Part shown: positions 48,733-59,079 of the stretch, one piece after another
Layout: every line of letters starts with the position of its first letter
Position numbering within the stretch: position 1 is the first letter of the stretch
NCBI RefSeq assembly: GCF_032917945.1
Contig: NZ_CP136624.1
Location: 6,510,001-6,574,000, forward strand
DNA from: Bradyrhizobium sp. sBnM-33
Lineage (GTDB): Bacteria; Pseudomonadota; Alphaproteobacteria; Rhizobiales; Xanthobacteraceae
Length of the DNA stretch: 64,000 nt
Reading direction: 5' to 3'
The notes under the pieces: generated by a model
What the model saw: only the letters and a program-made list of their open reading frames with translations
Told to the model about the DNA's origin: nothing
Database searches by the model: none
Made by a program: the position numbers and the translations under genes

Positions 48733-50306
48733 GACAAAGAGCCTCTCTCGGCAAGGATTGGAAACGGGTTACTCTCAAGCACCGACATCGCGGCGGCCGG
48801 CAACGTGCCGGCTTCAACCAGGGCCGTTGCCTTCGCGAGATCGTCGGCCATGTAGCGATCACTACCGAGCGGCTGGACTTGCTCACGCAACGCTGCAATG
48901 ACCGCCGCAAGCGCAGGACTGGTCGAATGCGGTGCGCGCAACCCGATGCCTTGCGCCGCAACCAGCAACTCGATGCCGAGAATGGTGGCGAGATTGTCCG
49001 CCATGTCAGATAACCGCCGCGCCGCGTGTGCGGCCATCGATACATGGTCTTCCTGATTGGCGCTGGTCGGCGTCGAATCGATCGAGCAGGCTGCCGCGCG
49101 CTGCTTGTTCTCCGCATAGAGCGCGGCCGCCGTCACTTCGGCAATCATGAAGCCAGAGTTGAGGCCTGGATCGGGAGTCAGGAACGGCGGCAGGCCAAAG
49201 TTCAGCGCGGGATCGACGAGAGTCGCGATGCGTCGCTCGCTGATCGCGCCAATCTCGGAGAGCGCCAGCGCAATCTGGTCGGCGGCAAAAGCGACCGGCT
49301 CGGCGTGGAAATTGCCGCCCGAGACGATCTCTCCGGTCTCGACCAGCACCAGCGGGTTATCCGTGACGGCATTGGCTTCGATCGTCAGCGTGCGGGCGGC
49401 TTCCGTCAGAAGGTCGAGCGCGGCGCCGGCGACCTGGGGCTGGCAGCGCAGGCAATAGGGATCCTGCACGCGCTCATCGCCTTCAAGATGCGACATGCGG
49501 ATATCGCTACCATCGAGCAACGCCGTCAGTGTCGCGCCGGCGGCGATTTGCCCGGCATGCCCGCGCAGTTGCTGGATCTCCGGGCGAAACGGCGCCGTCG
49601 ACGCCATCGCCGCATCGACGGACAAGGCGCCAGTCACCAACGCGGCGTTAACGAGGCTATGGGCACGCAACAAACCGGAAACGGCATAGGCCGTCGAAAA
49701 CTGCGTGCCATTGATCAGCGCAAGCCCTTCCTTCGGACCGAGCGTCACCGGCTCAAGACCAGCGGCGGCCAGAGCATCGCGGGCCGGCACAACGCTTCCG
49801 TCCACCAGCGCCTGCCCCTCGCCGATCATGACCGCCGTCATATGCGCAAGCGGCGCGAGATCGCCGGACGCTCCGACCGATCCCTGCTGCGGCACAAGCG
49901 GACAAATGCCCTTCGCCAGCATGGCCTGGAGTTGCTCGATGATTTCGCGACGTACGCCCGATGCACCTCGTCCCAGCGAGACGATCTTGAGCGCCATCAT
50001 CATGCGAACGATCGGTTCCGGTGTCGGCGGCCCTACCCCGCAGCAATGCGACACAATGAGATTGTGCTGCAGCAGCACCGTCTGGTCGGCAGCAATCCGC
50101 TTCGACGCCAGTTTTCCGAATCCGGTATTGATGCCGTACGCTGGGGCTTCCGCGCGCGCGGCCGCCGCAACGATCGCCGATGCCGCTTCCACGCGAGGCC
50201 AGAACGATGGATCGAGCACGACCGGCGCGCCGGCAAGCACTTGCGCCAGATCGTTGAGGCTGACCCTTCCAGGCGAAACCACAATGGGGGCGTCGGGACG
50301 GCTCAC
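48729..50306 (-). CDS. hutH: Histidine ammonia-lyase
   Basis: A 525-residue enzyme that deaminates histidine to urocanate. The MIO prosthetic group forms from A146-S147-G148 in [17 protein letters not shown], and [12 protein letters not shown] near residue 57 supplies the active-site Tyr. [14 protein letters not shown] is also conserved. The frame opens at a GTG at 50318, but the GTG at 50306 is preferred because it overlaps the hutI stop as GTGA (50303-50306) and has GGAGGGG upstream at suitable distance. The length fits the family (about 510). Confidence 0.97.
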
Positions 50307-51517
50307 TGTCCCCTCCACACCCGGCTGTGCAACGGATTAAAACCGATCCGGTAAACGAGCTCGGCCGGCCGCTCGATCTCCCAGATCGCGAGATCGCACC
50401 ATTTGCCTGCCTGGAGCGTGCCGGCCTCGCCGATAATGCCGAGTGCGCGCGCACCTTCCCGTGTCACGCCAGCAAGGCATTCGGCAACGGTTAGCCGGAA
50501 CAGCGTTGCGCCCATATTCATAGCCAATAGAAGCGACGTCAGCGGCGAACTGCCGGGATTGCAGTCGGTCGCAAGTGCCATGTTGACGCCGTGGGCGCGG
50601 AATAGTTCGATCGGCGGCTTTGTCGTCTCGCGAATAAAGTAGAAAGCGCCCGGCAGCAGCACCGCCACTGTCCCTGCTCGCGCCATTGCCGCGGCGCCGG
50701 CATCATCTGTGTGCTCCAGATGATCAGCCGATAAGGCCGAGAATTCCGCGGCAAGCGCGGCGCCGCCGAGGTTCGACAATTGATCCGCATGCAGCTTGAC
50801 CGGCAATCCAAGCGCCTTGGCCGCGCGGAACACCCGCGTCGTTTGCTCTCCCGAAAACGCAATGCCTTCCATGAACGCATCGACAGCATCGGCCAATCCG
50901 GCCTGCGCCACCGCCGGCAACATCTCGCGGCAGACAAGGTCGATATACCGATCCTTGTCACCGTCAGCTTCCGGAGGCGTCGCGTGCGCGCCGAGAAACG
51001 TCGTCTTGACAGCGACCGGCCGGGTGTTACCCAACACGCGCGCCGCCGAGAGCTGACGCATCTCGGTTTCCGTATCGAGCCCGTAACCGGATTTGATCTC
51101 CAGCGTCGTCACGCCCTCGCCGATCAGGGTATCGAGTCTTGGCAGCGCGCCAGCAATAAGCTCGGCCTCGCTGGACGCCCGCGTCGCCGCGACCGTAGAG
51201 ACAATGCCGCCACCTGCGCGCGCGATCTCTTCGTAGCTCGCTCCCTGCAGCCGCAGCTCGAACTCGTGCGCGCGGTTGCCGCCAAAAACCAGATGGGTGT
51301 GACAATCCACCAATCCCGGCGTGATCCAGCGCCCCGCGCAATCGATCCGCTCGGCCGCATCGGCGTCCGCTGGAAAGTCGGAACACCTGCCGGCGAAGGC
51401 GATGCGGCCGTCGCGCGCGGCGATCAGGCCGTCCTCGATCATTCCAAGATCGGGCAGATCCTCGCGGATCGTGGCGAGCCGGGCGTTGAGCCAGATTCGA
51501 TCGAAGCGCTCGGCCAT
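50303..51517 (-). CDS. hutI: Imidazolonepropionase
   Basis: A 404-residue amidohydrolase that opens 4-imidazolone-5-propionate to N-formimidoyl-glutamate. The metal motif is H73/H75 ([19 protein letters not shown]), with [32 protein letters not shown] and the late Asp in [11 protein letters not shown]. The ATG at 51517 has GGAGAG upstream. It is the first gene of the minus-strand hut operon and lies 37 bp from the HutC-type operator. Confidence 0.97.
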   Translation of the reverse strand: MAERFDRIWLNARLATIREDLPDLGMIEDGLIAARDGRIAFAGRCSDFPADADAAERIDCAGRWITPGLVDCHTHLVFGGNRAHEFELRLQGASYEEIARAGGGIVSTVAATRASSEAELIAGALPRLDTLIGEGVTTLEIKSGYGLDTETEMRQLSAARVLGNTRPVAVKTTFLGAHATPPEADGDKDRYIDLVCREMLPAVAQAGLADAVDAFMEGIAFSGEQTTRVFRAAKALGLPVKLHADQLSNLGGAALAAEFSALSADHLEHTDDAGAAAMARAGTVAVLLPGAFYFIRETTKPPIELFRAHGVNMALATDCNPGSSPLTSLLLAMNMGATLFRLTVAECLAGVTREGARALGIIGEAGTLQAGKWCDLAIWEIERPAELVYRIGFNPLHSRVWRGQ

Positions 51518-51553
51518 GCAGCTCTCCTCGGCGGCAGCAGCTTGACGTATCTA

Positions 51554-51567
51554 TATGTCTATACATA
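51554..51567. promoter_or_regulatory. HutC-subfamily operator between hutI and hutF
   Basis: TATGTCTATACATA is an inverted repeat (arms TATGT/ACATA) located between the divergent hutI and hutF starts. Its core GTCTATAC fits the GTMTAKAC consensus known for HutC-subfamily GntR regulators. A hutC gene lies downstream of hutF, so the site probably represses both hut operons until urocanate binds HutC, including HutC's own gene. Confidence 0.82.
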
Positions 51568-51604
51568 AAATCGTGTGGGTGTTCTGTCCAGCCGGTTTCG
51601 AAAC

Positions 51605-52960
51605 ATGTCGACACTGCATTTCGCATCAGCGCTGCTCCCCTCGGGGTGGGCCGATGACGTGCAGGTGGTGGTGACGGATCAGACCATCACGAAGGTTACC
51701 GTCGGCGTTGCGCCGGGGCAGGCCGAACGCCATAAGCTGGCAATTCCCGGCATCGCGAGCCTGCATAGCCACGCGTTCCAGCGTGGCATGGCGGGACTCG
51801 CCGAAACGCGCGGCGATTCCGAAGATACGTTCTGGACATGGCGCGAGACCATGTATCGCTTCGCGCTCGAAATGACACCGGAAGACGTCGAAGCCGTCGC
51901 CACGCTGCTGTATGTCGAGATGCTCGAGCAAGGCTATACGCGCGTTGGCGAATTCCACTATCTGCATCACGACCGCGACGGCGCGCCCTACGGCAATCCT
52001 GCGGAGATGGCGACGCGAATTGTGCGGGCCGCCGAAATCTCCGGCATCGGGCTGACGCTGCTGCCGAGTTTCTATGCACACAGTTCGTTCGGCGGGGCGG
52101 CACCGCATCCCGGTCAGCGCCGGTTCATCTGCTCGATCGACCAGTTTGCCAAACTGACTGACGCTACGCGGACAGCTGTCCGCGCGTTGCCCGGAGCAAA
52201 TGTCGGCATCGCCCCGCATAGCCTGCGCGCCGTGGCGCCGGACGAATTGGCGGCCATCGCGCCACTGGCCGAAGCCGGGCCGGTGCATATCCATGCCGCC
52301 GAACAGATCAGGGAAGTCGAGGAATGCATCGCCTGGTCGGGCCGGCGGCCGGTTGAGTGGCTGCTCGAACATGCGCCTGTCGATCAACGCTGGTGCCTTA
52401 TCCATGCGACCCATATGACCACGACGGAAACCACCGCGCTTGCAAGAAGTGGTGCGGTCGCCGGACTCTGCCCGGTCACCGAAGCCAGCCTTGGCGACGG
52501 GATTTTTCCGGCCCGAGAATTCCTCGGTGCCGGCGGGCGGTTCGGTATCGGTACGGATTCCAACGTGCTGGTCGGCGTCACCGACGAATTGCGTCAGCTC
52601 GAATATGGCCAACGCTTGAAACACCGTGAGCGCAACGTGCTGTCCACCGGTCCTGGCCTGTCGACCGGCCGCGCGCTGTTTGACGCCGCGCTCACCGGCG
52701 GCGCCCAGGCGCTCGCGCAGCGAACCGTGGGAATCCAGGCAGATGCACGTGCCGAGATCGTGACCCTCGACACCACTCATCCTTCGCTCGCCGGGCGCCG
52801 GGGGGATGCCGTCCTCGACGGCTGGATTTTTGCAGCGGGCGCAAGTGCCGTCGAGACGGTCTGGGCCGGCGGCACCAAAGTCGTTGAGAAAGGACGTCAC
52901 AGGCTCCGCGAGAGCGCGCGTGATACGTTCAACGCAGCGGTGCGGAGGCTCGTGGCATGA
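51605..52960 (+). CDS. hutF: Formimidoylglutamate deiminase
   Basis: A 451-residue amidohydrolase that deiminates N-formimidoyl-L-glutamate to N-formyl-L-glutamate and ammonia. The metal site includes H54/H56 in LHSHAFQRGMAGLAE, His in PVHIHAAEQ and HATHM, and the Asp in GIGTDSNVLV. HSLRAVAPDELAAI and QIREVEECIAWSGRRPVEWLLEH are diagnostic for HutF. The ATG at 51605 is chosen over a GTG 30 bp upstream because the family begins with a similar TLHFASALLPSGW strand. Its stop overlaps the hutC start by four bases. Confidence 0.96.
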   Translation: MSTLHFASALLPSGWADDVQVVVTDQTITKVTVGVAPGQAERHKLAIPGIASLHSHAFQRGMAGLAETRGDSEDTFWTWRETMYRFALEMTPEDVEAVATLLYVEMLEQGYTRVGEFHYLHHDRDGAPYGNPAEMATRIVRAAEISGIGLTLLPSFYAHSSFGGAAPHPGQRRFICSIDQFAKLTDATRTAVRALPGANVGIAPHSLRAVAPDELAAIAPLAEAGPVHIHAAEQIREVEECIAWSGRRPVEWLLEHAPVDQRWCLIHATHMTTTETTALARSGAVAGLCPVTEASLGDGIFPAREFLGAGGRFGIGTDSNVLVGVTDELRQLEYGQRLKHRERNVLSTGPGLSTGRALFDAALTGGAQALAQRTVGIQADARAEIVTLDTTHPSLAGRRGDAVLDGWIFAAGASAVETVWAGGTKVVEKGRHRLRESARDTFNAAVRRLVA

Positions 52961-53700
52961 GCCTCGCCACCGATCGCGGCAAACTCCAACCGGCCGACAA
53001 GCCGACGCTGTACAAGCAGATCCGGATCGACATCGAGCGCCGCATCCTGACCGGAGAATGGCCGCCCGGTCACCGCATCCCGTTCGAGCACGAGCTGATG
53101 TCGCGCTATGGCTGCTCGCGCATGACAGTGAGCAAGGCGCTGTCGGAACTTGCGCAAGCCGAGCTTATCGAGCGGCGGCGCAAGGCCGGCAGCTTTGTAC
53201 GGCGTCCCACATTTCTGTCGGCGGTGCTCAAGATCGCCGATATCCGCGCGGAAATAAGCGCGCTCGGCCGCAGTTATGGCTATGAGTTGATCCACTGCTC
53301 GCGGCGCACCGCAAACGCCGCCGACCGCGCACGCCTTGGCGCAGGGAAAACCGGAAAGGTGATCGCGATTGCCTGCCGTCACAGCGCCGACGACGTACCT
53401 TTCGCCATCGAGGACCGGTTGATCGATCTCGACGCCGTGCCCGAAGCCGCTGCGGCGGATTTTGCAAGCGAGCCGCCCGGCTCGTGGCTGCTTCACCATG
53501 TGCCATGGACGGAAGCCGAGCATTCGATCAGCGCCGTCGTGGCTGACGAACAGGCCGCGGCGGCGCTGGATATCGCGATCGGCGCCCCTTGCTTGGTGAT
53601 CGATCGGCATACTTGGCGCAGCGCCCGGCCGCTGACGGCCGTGCGCCTGCTCTATCCGGGCGAGTCCCATAAACTGGTTGCTCGCTTCAAAGGCGGCTGA
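52957..53700 (+). CDS. hutC: Histidine-utilisation repressor, GntR family
   Basis: A 247-residue GntR/HutC regulator. The winged helix at about residues 15-80 contains LYKQIRIDIERRILTGEWPPG and YGCSRMTVSKALSELAQAELIERRRKAGSF-type text, and the UTRA effector domain follows, ending AVRLLYPGESHKLVARF. HutC binds urocanate, which releases it from its operators. It is coupled to hutF by an ATGA overlap and lies under the control of the operator at 51554-51567, so it is autoregulated. Confidence 0.96.
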   Translation: MSLATDRGKLQPADKPTLYKQIRIDIERRILTGEWPPGHRIPFEHELMSRYGCSRMTVSKALSELAQAELIERRRKAGSFVRRPTFLSAVLKIADIRAEISALGRSYGYELIHCSRRTANAADRARLGAGKTGKVIAIACRHSADDVPFAIEDRLIDLDAVPEAAAADFASEPPGSWLLHHVPWTEAEHSISAVVADEQAAAALDIAIGAPCLVIDRHTWRSARPLTAVRLLYPGESHKLVARFKGG

Positions 53701-53811
53701 GAGGGATAACGATGCACGCAGGATTTGGCACAAGCTATGCAGCAGTTTTTGCAACAGCTTCGCCGCAACGAGTGTGAAGACCAGTCAATGAACCAGCAAA
53801 GGGGTACAGCC

Positions 53812-54756
53812 ATGCGTAGTTTTGGAATTTTCGCGGCAACCGCCGCTCTCCTGGTGGCCGCACCGGCCGCCGCCCAGGACGTGAAGGTCGGCATCGGTAT
53901 TTCCGGATGGACCGGTTTTGCACCGCTCACGCTCGCAAATCAGGCGGGCATCTTCAAGAAGAACGGGCTAGATGTGACGATCAAGAAGATCCCGCAGAAG
54001 GATCGTCATCTGGCCATCGCCTCAGGCGACATCCAGTGCGCGGCGACCACTGTCGAGACATGGATATCCTGGAATGCCAGTGGCGTTGCTACCAAGCAGA
54101 TCTTCCAGCTCGACAAGAGCTACGGCGCCGATGGCATGGCGACGCGAAACGACATCGCTTCGATCAAGGACCTGAAGGGCAAGACGGTTGCCGCGTCCGC
54201 GCCGGGCACCTCGCCCTATTTTGCCTTGGCCTGGATGCTCAAGAAGAACGGCCTCACGGTCAAGGATGTCACGATCGTGAACCTGGAGCCGGCGGCGGCG
54301 GCACAGGCATTCGTCTCCGGCCAGAACGATGCGGCCATGACCTATGAGCCATACCTCTCGACAGTGCGTGCGGCGCCCGACAAGGGCAAGATCATTGCAA
54401 CGACGCTCGACTATCCGATGGTCATGGACACGTTCGGCTGCACGCCGAAATTCCTGACCGAAAACCCGAAAGCCGCACAGGCACTGGCCGACAGTTATTT
54501 CGAAGCGCTGGAGATGATCGCAAAGGACCAGGCCAAGTCGTACGAGATCATGGGCGCCGACGTAAAACAGTCCGCTGAGCAGTTCGGGAATTCGGCCAAA
54601 TTTCTGCGCTGGCAGGACAAGGCGGCGAACCAGAAATTCTTCGCGGGCGAATTCCTGACCTTCAACAAGGAAGCTGCAGACCTGTTGCTCGAGATCGGCG
54701 TCATCAAATCGGTGCCGAAGATCGACGATCTCTTCGACGCCAGCTTCATCAAGTAG
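53812..54756 (+). CDS. NitT/TauT-type ABC substrate-binding protein
   Basis: A 314-residue periplasmic binding protein of the nitrate/sulphonate/taurine family. The signal peptide MRSFGIFAATAALLVAAPAAAQ ends in a classical AxA site. The body has GWTGFAPLTLANQAGIFKKNGLDV, IKDLKGKTVAASAPGTSPYFALAW and DAAMTYEPYLS. The ATG at 53812 has AAGGGG upstream; two earlier in-frame ATGs lack signals. It begins 111 bp after hutC, on the same strand, and heads a three-gene importer that may take up histidine, urocanate or a derivative. That link is positional only. Confidence 0.92.
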   Translation: MRSFGIFAATAALLVAAPAAAQDVKVGIGISGWTGFAPLTLANQAGIFKKNGLDVTIKKIPQKDRHLAIASGDIQCAATTVETWISWNASGVATKQIFQLDKSYGADGMATRNDIASIKDLKGKTVAASAPGTSPYFALAWMLKKNGLTVKDVTIVNLEPAAAAQAFVSGQNDAAMTYEPYLSTVRAAPDKGKIIATTLDYPMVMDTFGCTPKFLTENPKAAQALADSYFEALEMIAKDQAKSYEIMGADVKQSAEQFGNSAKFLRWQDKAANQKFFAGEFLTFNKEAADLLLEIGVIKSVPKIDDLFDASFIK

Positions 54757-54837
54757 CTTCGGTTTGCATCGGTCCCGCTATCAGTCGTGAGAGCGGGACC
54801 ACCGCGGTCAGCGCACCGCTTTTTAGGATATGCCCCC

Positions 54838-55614
54838 GTGATACGTCCCCTGGATCCCGTGACATCGAGGCAGCGCGCGGCCTATGGCCTGGCGTTCTTC
54901 GTCCTTTTCGTTGCCGTGTGGGCTTGGGCGACCTTTGGCGGCTACGTCTCCAAGACATTTCTCGCCAACCCGTTGACCATGCTGCAGGAAGGTTGGGAGC
55001 TGCTGACAAAGCACGGCTTCCTGTTCGACATCGGCATGACGATCTGGCGCGTCGTCGGCGGCTTTGTGCTGGCGGCCATCATCGCCGTGCCGCTCGGCGT
55101 TGTGATGGGGGCGTACAAGCCGATCGAAGCTTTCCTGGAGCCGTTCGTCTCGTTTGCCCGCTACCTGCCCGCCTCGGCCTTCATCCCGCTGTTGATCCTG
55201 TGGGCAGGCATCGGCGAACTGCAGAAGCTCCTGGTTATTTTCATTGGCTCGGTCTTCCAGAGCATTCTGATGGTGACCGTGACAGTCGGAAATACGAGGC
55301 GTGACCTCGTTGAAGCCGCCTACACGCTGGGCGCCAGCGACCGCGGCATCATCAACCGGGTGCTGCTGCCCTCCTCTGCCCCCGAGGTCGCGGAGATCCT
55401 TCGGCTCGTACTCGGCTGGGCCTGGACCTACGTCATCGTCGCCGAGCTGATCGGTTCATCATCGGGCATCGGCCACATGATCACCGACAGCCAAGCCCTG
55501 CTCAACACCGGCCAGATCATCTTCGGCATCATCGTGATCGGGCTGATCGGCTTGGTGTCGGACTTTCTGTTCAAGGCCTTCAACGCCTGGCTGTTTCCGT
55601 GGAAACTGGCATGA
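54838..55614 (+). CDS. NitT/TauT-type ABC transporter permease
   Basis: A 258-residue inner-membrane permease of the SsuC/TauC type. It has TM segments starting at AAYGLAFFVLFVAVWAW, the LPASAFIPLLILWAGIGELQKLLVIF region and the EAA loop DLVEAAYTLGASDRGIINRVLLPSSAPEV. The start is uncertain: the GTG at 54838 gives a normal N-terminus, while the frame extends to a GTG at 54787. Its stop overlaps the ATPase start as ATGA. Confidence 0.93.
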   Translation: MIRPLDPVTSRQRAAYGLAFFVLFVAVWAWATFGGYVSKTFLANPLTMLQEGWELLTKHGFLFDIGMTIWRVVGGFVLAAIIAVPLGVVMGAYKPIEAFLEPFVSFARYLPASAFIPLLILWAGIGELQKLLVIFIGSVFQSILMVTVTVGNTRRDLVEAAYTLGASDRGIINRVLLPSSAPEVAEILRLVLGWAWTYVIVAELIGSSSGIGHMITDSQALLNTGQIIFGIIVIGLIGLVSDFLFKAFNAWLFPWKLA

Positions 55615-56396
55615 CTGAGCTGAAAATCGATCAGGTCGCCCGCACCTTCCCCGCGCAGCAAGGCCATGCGCCGACACGGGCGCTGGAGCCGATCGACCTC
55701 AACGTCGGCAACAATGACTTCGTTACCATTCTCGGCCCGTCGGGCTGCGGAAAATCGACGCTGCTGCGCATCGTCGCCGGACTTGACCGGCCGACCAGCG
55801 GCCGGGTCATTCTTGACGGGCAAGAGGTCACTGGCCCTGGCGCCGATCGCGGCATGGTATTTCAGTCCTACACGCTGTTTCCATGGCTGACCGTGCGCGA
55901 AAACATCGCGTTCGGCCTGCGCGAACGCGGTGTTTCCGAAGCGGATCGCGGCAAGACCGCCGACGGCTTCATCCAACGGGTCGGCCTATCGGGGTTTGAG
56001 AATCATTGGCCGAAGCAACTCTCCGGCGGCATGCAGCAACGCACGGCGATCGCGCGGGCACTTGCCAACGATCCAAAAATCCTGTTGCTCGACGAGCCGT
56101 TCGGCGCACTAGATAATCAAACTCGCGTGCTGATGCAGGAAATGCTGCTTGGCATCTGGGAGCGCGACCAGAAAACCGTGCTGTTCGTTACCCACGATAT
56201 CGAGGAAGCGATCTTTCTCGGCAGCCGCGTGATCGTCATGAGCGCTCGTCCGGGCCGTATCAAGGCCGAGATCGCGGTCGATCTACCCCACCCGCGATCT
56301 TACAAGATCAAGACCACGCCCGAATTCGTCAGCCTGAAGGAACGGCTCGTCGAAGAGATCCGCGCCGAGGCGTTGAAGGTTGCGGTTCATGCCTGA
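55611..56396 (+). CDS. NitT/TauT-type ABC transporter ATPase
   Basis: A 261-residue ATPase of the SsuB/TauB type. Walker A is GPSGCGKST, the Q-loop follows in MVFQSYTLFPWLTV, the signature is LSGGMQQR, and Walker B is LLLDEPFGALD with the switch His in FVTHDIEEAIFLG. The ATG at 55611 overlaps the permease stop (55611-55614) and is chosen over an in-frame ATG 12 bp earlier. It is the last gene of the block; the next gene starts 182 bp further on. Confidence 0.95.
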   Translation: MTELKIDQVARTFPAQQGHAPTRALEPIDLNVGNNDFVTILGPSGCGKSTLLRIVAGLDRPTSGRVILDGQEVTGPGADRGMVFQSYTLFPWLTVRENIAFGLRERGVSEADRGKTADGFIQRVGLSGFENHWPKQLSGGMQQRTAIARALANDPKILLLDEPFGALDNQTRVLMQEMLLGIWERDQKTVLFVTHDIEEAIFLGSRVIVMSARPGRIKAEIAVDLPHPRSYKIKTTPEFVSLKERLVEEIRAEALKVAVHA

Positions 56397-56578
56397 CGAT
56401 CGCGCACTACGAAATCCCCCTCGGATGCGGTGAAATCAGTCCCGAACTTTGCTACGCTGATCCCTGACAACGTTAACTGGAGCCGCTGGATACGATCGCA
56501 TCCATCACTCCTGATCGCCTCGCGATTGCGCACCTCCAACGCAGCGCGACGTTCCGCATCCCGACAGGGAGACAGCCC

Positions 56579-57862
56579 ATGGTGAAACCGTTTCCGTCCA
56601 AGACCCACATCGGCAACCACATGCTGCATCCGGAAACGCTGATGCTGAACTACGGGTACGATCCGCAATTGTCGGAAGGAGCCGTCAAACCACCGGTCTT
56701 CCTGACCTCGACCTTCGTCTTCAGGACCGCCGAAGACGGACAGGACTTCTTCGATTACGTTGCGGGCCGGCGCGAGCCGCCCGAGGGGATGGGCGCTGGG
56801 CTGGTTTACTCGCGTTTCAATCATCCCAACAGCGAGATCGTAGAGGACAGGCTCTCGGTCTACGAGCGCGCCGAGAATTGCGCGCTGTTCTCTTCGGGCA
56901 TGGCCGCGATTTCGACCACAATCCTGGCCTTCGTCCGCCCTGGCGACGTCATTCTGCACTCGCAGCCGCTGTATGGCGGGACGGAGACTCTGTTTGCGAA
57001 GACGCTTGCGAACCTCTCCATCGGCGCGGTGGGCTTTTCCGACGGCATCGACGAAACCGCAATGAGAGCGGCAGCGGAGGACGCCAGGCGCAAAGGCCGG
57101 GTCGCGATGATTTTCATTGAGACGCCGGCCAATCCCACCAACGGCCTGGTCGACATAGCGATGGTCCGCCGCGTCGCCGAGACGATCGGCCGGGCCCAGG
57201 GGAATACGCCGATCATCGCATGCGATAATACGTTGCTCGGACCGGTGTTTCAGAGACCGATCGAACACGGTGCGGATCTTTCGCTGTACTCGCTGACCAA
57301 ATATATCGGCGGTCATTCCGACCTGATCGCAGGCGCTGCGCTCGGCTCAAAGGCGCTCATGAAAGACGTCAAGGCGTTGCGAGGCGCGATTGGCACCCAA
57401 CTGGACCCCCATTCCTGCTGGATGATCAGCCGGTCGCTCGAAACGCTGGGCCTCCGCATGGAGAAAGCTGACGCAAACGCGCGGCTCGTCGCGGACTACC
57501 TGCGCGACCACCCAAAAGCGGCCACGGTCCATTACCTCGGTCATCACGATGAGCAATCCCCCGCCGGCCGCCTGTTTGCCCGGCAATGCACTGGTGCGGG
57601 CTCGACATTCTCCTTCGACATCGTCGGCGGCCAAGCCGCCGCATTCAAATTCCTGAACGCCCTGCAGATCCTCAAGCTGGCGGTGAGCCTGGGCGGCACG
57701 GAATCGCTTGCTAGCCTGCCCGCGAGCATGACCCACTCCGGCGTTCCGGCTGACATCCGTCAGAAAATAGGCGTTCTCGACTGCACGATCCGGCTGTCGA
57801 TCGGTATCGAGCACCCATCCGATCTGATCGCTGATATCGCACAGGCCTTGAACGCGGCTTAG
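56579..57862 (+). CDS. Cystathionine gamma-synthase / methionine gamma-lyase family PLP enzyme
   Basis: A 427-residue PLP-dependent enzyme of the Cys/Met-metabolism family. The Schiff-base lysine is K241 in [18 protein letters not shown], the PLP-stacking Tyr is Y132 ([10 protein letters not shown]), Y77/R79 are in [10 protein letters not shown], and the metal-free Asp is in ACDNTLLGP. The family YSRxxNPT motif is altered to YSRFNHPN, and an insertion near residue 65 (RREPPEGMG) marks a subgroup whose reaction (gamma-synthase, gamma-lyase or sulphhydrylase) I cannot decide. It stands alone between the NitT-type importer and an enolase-superfamily gene. Confidence 0.9.
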   Translation: MVKPFPSKTHIGNHMLHPETLMLNYGYDPQLSEGAVKPPVFLTSTFVFRTAEDGQDFFDYVAGRREPPEGMGAGLVYSRFNHPNSEIVEDRLSVYERAENCALFSSGMAAISTTILAFVRPGDVILHSQPLYGGTETLFAKTLANLSIGAVGFSDGIDETAMRAAAEDARRKGRVAMIFIETPANPTNGLVDIAMVRRVAETIGRAQGNTPIIACDNTLLGPVFQRPIEHGADLSLYSLTKYIGGHSDLIAGAALGSKALMKDVKALRGAIGTQLDPHSCWMISRSLETLGLRMEKADANARLVADYLRDHPKAATVHYLGHHDEQSPAGRLFARQCTGAGSTFSFDIVGGQAAAFKFLNALQILKLAVSLGGTESLASLPASMTHSGVPADIRQKIGVLDCTIRLSIGIEHPSDLIADIAQALNAA

Positions 57863-57990
57863 CAGCACGCAACGCGTCGAGGACAACGAACGAACCGACT
57901 GCGAGGCGGTTCCCATCCGGGGCGCTGCAAGCAATTGCTAAGCCGGCAAGATCGACTTAACGTCAATGAAAAAGACCGGGTGGAAACACA

Positions 57991-59079
57991 ATGGCGCTTA
58001 TCAAGACAACCGAGGCCGGACTCTACCGGATCCCCCTGCCCGTTACCCTCTCCGACAGCACGCACGGCGAACTCAAAGCCTTCGAACTGGTGACATGTCG
58101 TGTTCGCGATTCCGACGGGGCCGAAGGTGTCGGCTATACCTACACCGTCGGCCGCAATGGCGGCGCGATTGCCGACATCCTCCGGCGGGAGATCCCCGAA
58201 CTGATCGAGGGCCGCGAAGCCGATGACACCGAAGCCATCTGGCATCACGTCTGGTGGAGCTTGCATTACGGCGGACGCGGCGGACCGCCGGTGCTTGCGC
58301 TCTCGGCGCTCGATATTGCCCTGTGGGACCTGAAGTCGCGCCGCGCCAATCTACCGCTGTTTCGCATGTTAGGCGGCTTCGACGCACGCGTGCCCTGTTA
58401 CGCCGGCGGCATCGACCTCGATCTGTCCATCGAGCAGCTCTTGAAGCAAACTGACGACAATCTCGCCAAGGGCTTTCGCGCGATCAAGATGAAGGTAGGC
58501 CGCCCCGATCTCGCATCCGACGTCGCGCGGATGCGGGCGATGCGCCAACATCTTGGTGACGGCTTTCCGCTGATGGCGGATGCCAACATGAAATGGACGG
58601 TCGAGGAAGCCATCCGCGCGGCACGCGCGCTGCAACCCTACGATCTCACCTGGCTCGAAGAACCCATCATTCCCGACGATATTGCCGGCCACGCCCGCAT
58701 CATGGCTGCCGGCGGCGTTCCGATCGCGGCCGGCGAAAACCTGCGCACGCTATGGGAGTTCAAGAACTATATCGCGGCCGGCGCGGTGTCCTATCCCGAG
58801 CCCGACGTCACCAATTGCGGCGGGGTTACAGCTTTCATGAAGATCGCGCGGCTGGCGGAAGCGTTCAATCTACCGGTTACGAGCCACGGCGCACATGACG
58901 TTACCGTGCATTTGCTCGCGGCCTGTCCGAACCGCTCCTATCTCGAAGCGCACGGATTTGGGCTCGATAGCTACATCGCGCACCCGCTTGCCCTCCAGGA
59001 AGGCATGGCATTGGCGCCGACGCGGCCCGGCCATGGACTAACATTCGACTGGAAAGGGCTGGCGCAGCTTGCAAGCTAG
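57991..59079 (+). CDS. Mandelate racemase/muconate-lactonizing enzyme family protein
   Basis: A 362-residue enolase-superfamily enzyme. The KxK pair is K166/K168 (AIKMKVGRPD), metal ligands are D197 (MADANMKW), E223/E224 (WLEEP) and E249 (AAGEN), and the Asp-His dyad is D272 (PDVTNCGG) and H299 (TSHGAHD). That combination is of the mandelate-racemase subgroup, so acid-sugar dehydration or racemisation is likely. The start ATG at 57991 follows GGGTGGAAACAC. The real substrate is not predictable from the window. Confidence 0.92.
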   Translation: MALIKTTEAGLYRIPLPVTLSDSTHGELKAFELVTCRVRDSDGAEGVGYTYTVGRNGGAIADILRREIPELIEGREADDTEAIWHHVWWSLHYGGRGGPPVLALSALDIALWDLKSRRANLPLFRMLGGFDARVPCYAGGIDLDLSIEQLLKQTDDNLAKGFRAIKMKVGRPDLASDVARMRAMRQHLGDGFPLMADANMKWTVEEAIRAARALQPYDLTWLEEPIIPDDIAGHARIMAAGGVPIAAGENLRTLWEFKNYIAAGAVSYPEPDVTNCGGVTAFMKIARLAEAFNLPVTSHGAHDVTVHLLAACPNRSYLEAHGFGLDSYIAHPLALQEGMALAPTRPGHGLTFDWKGLAQLAS

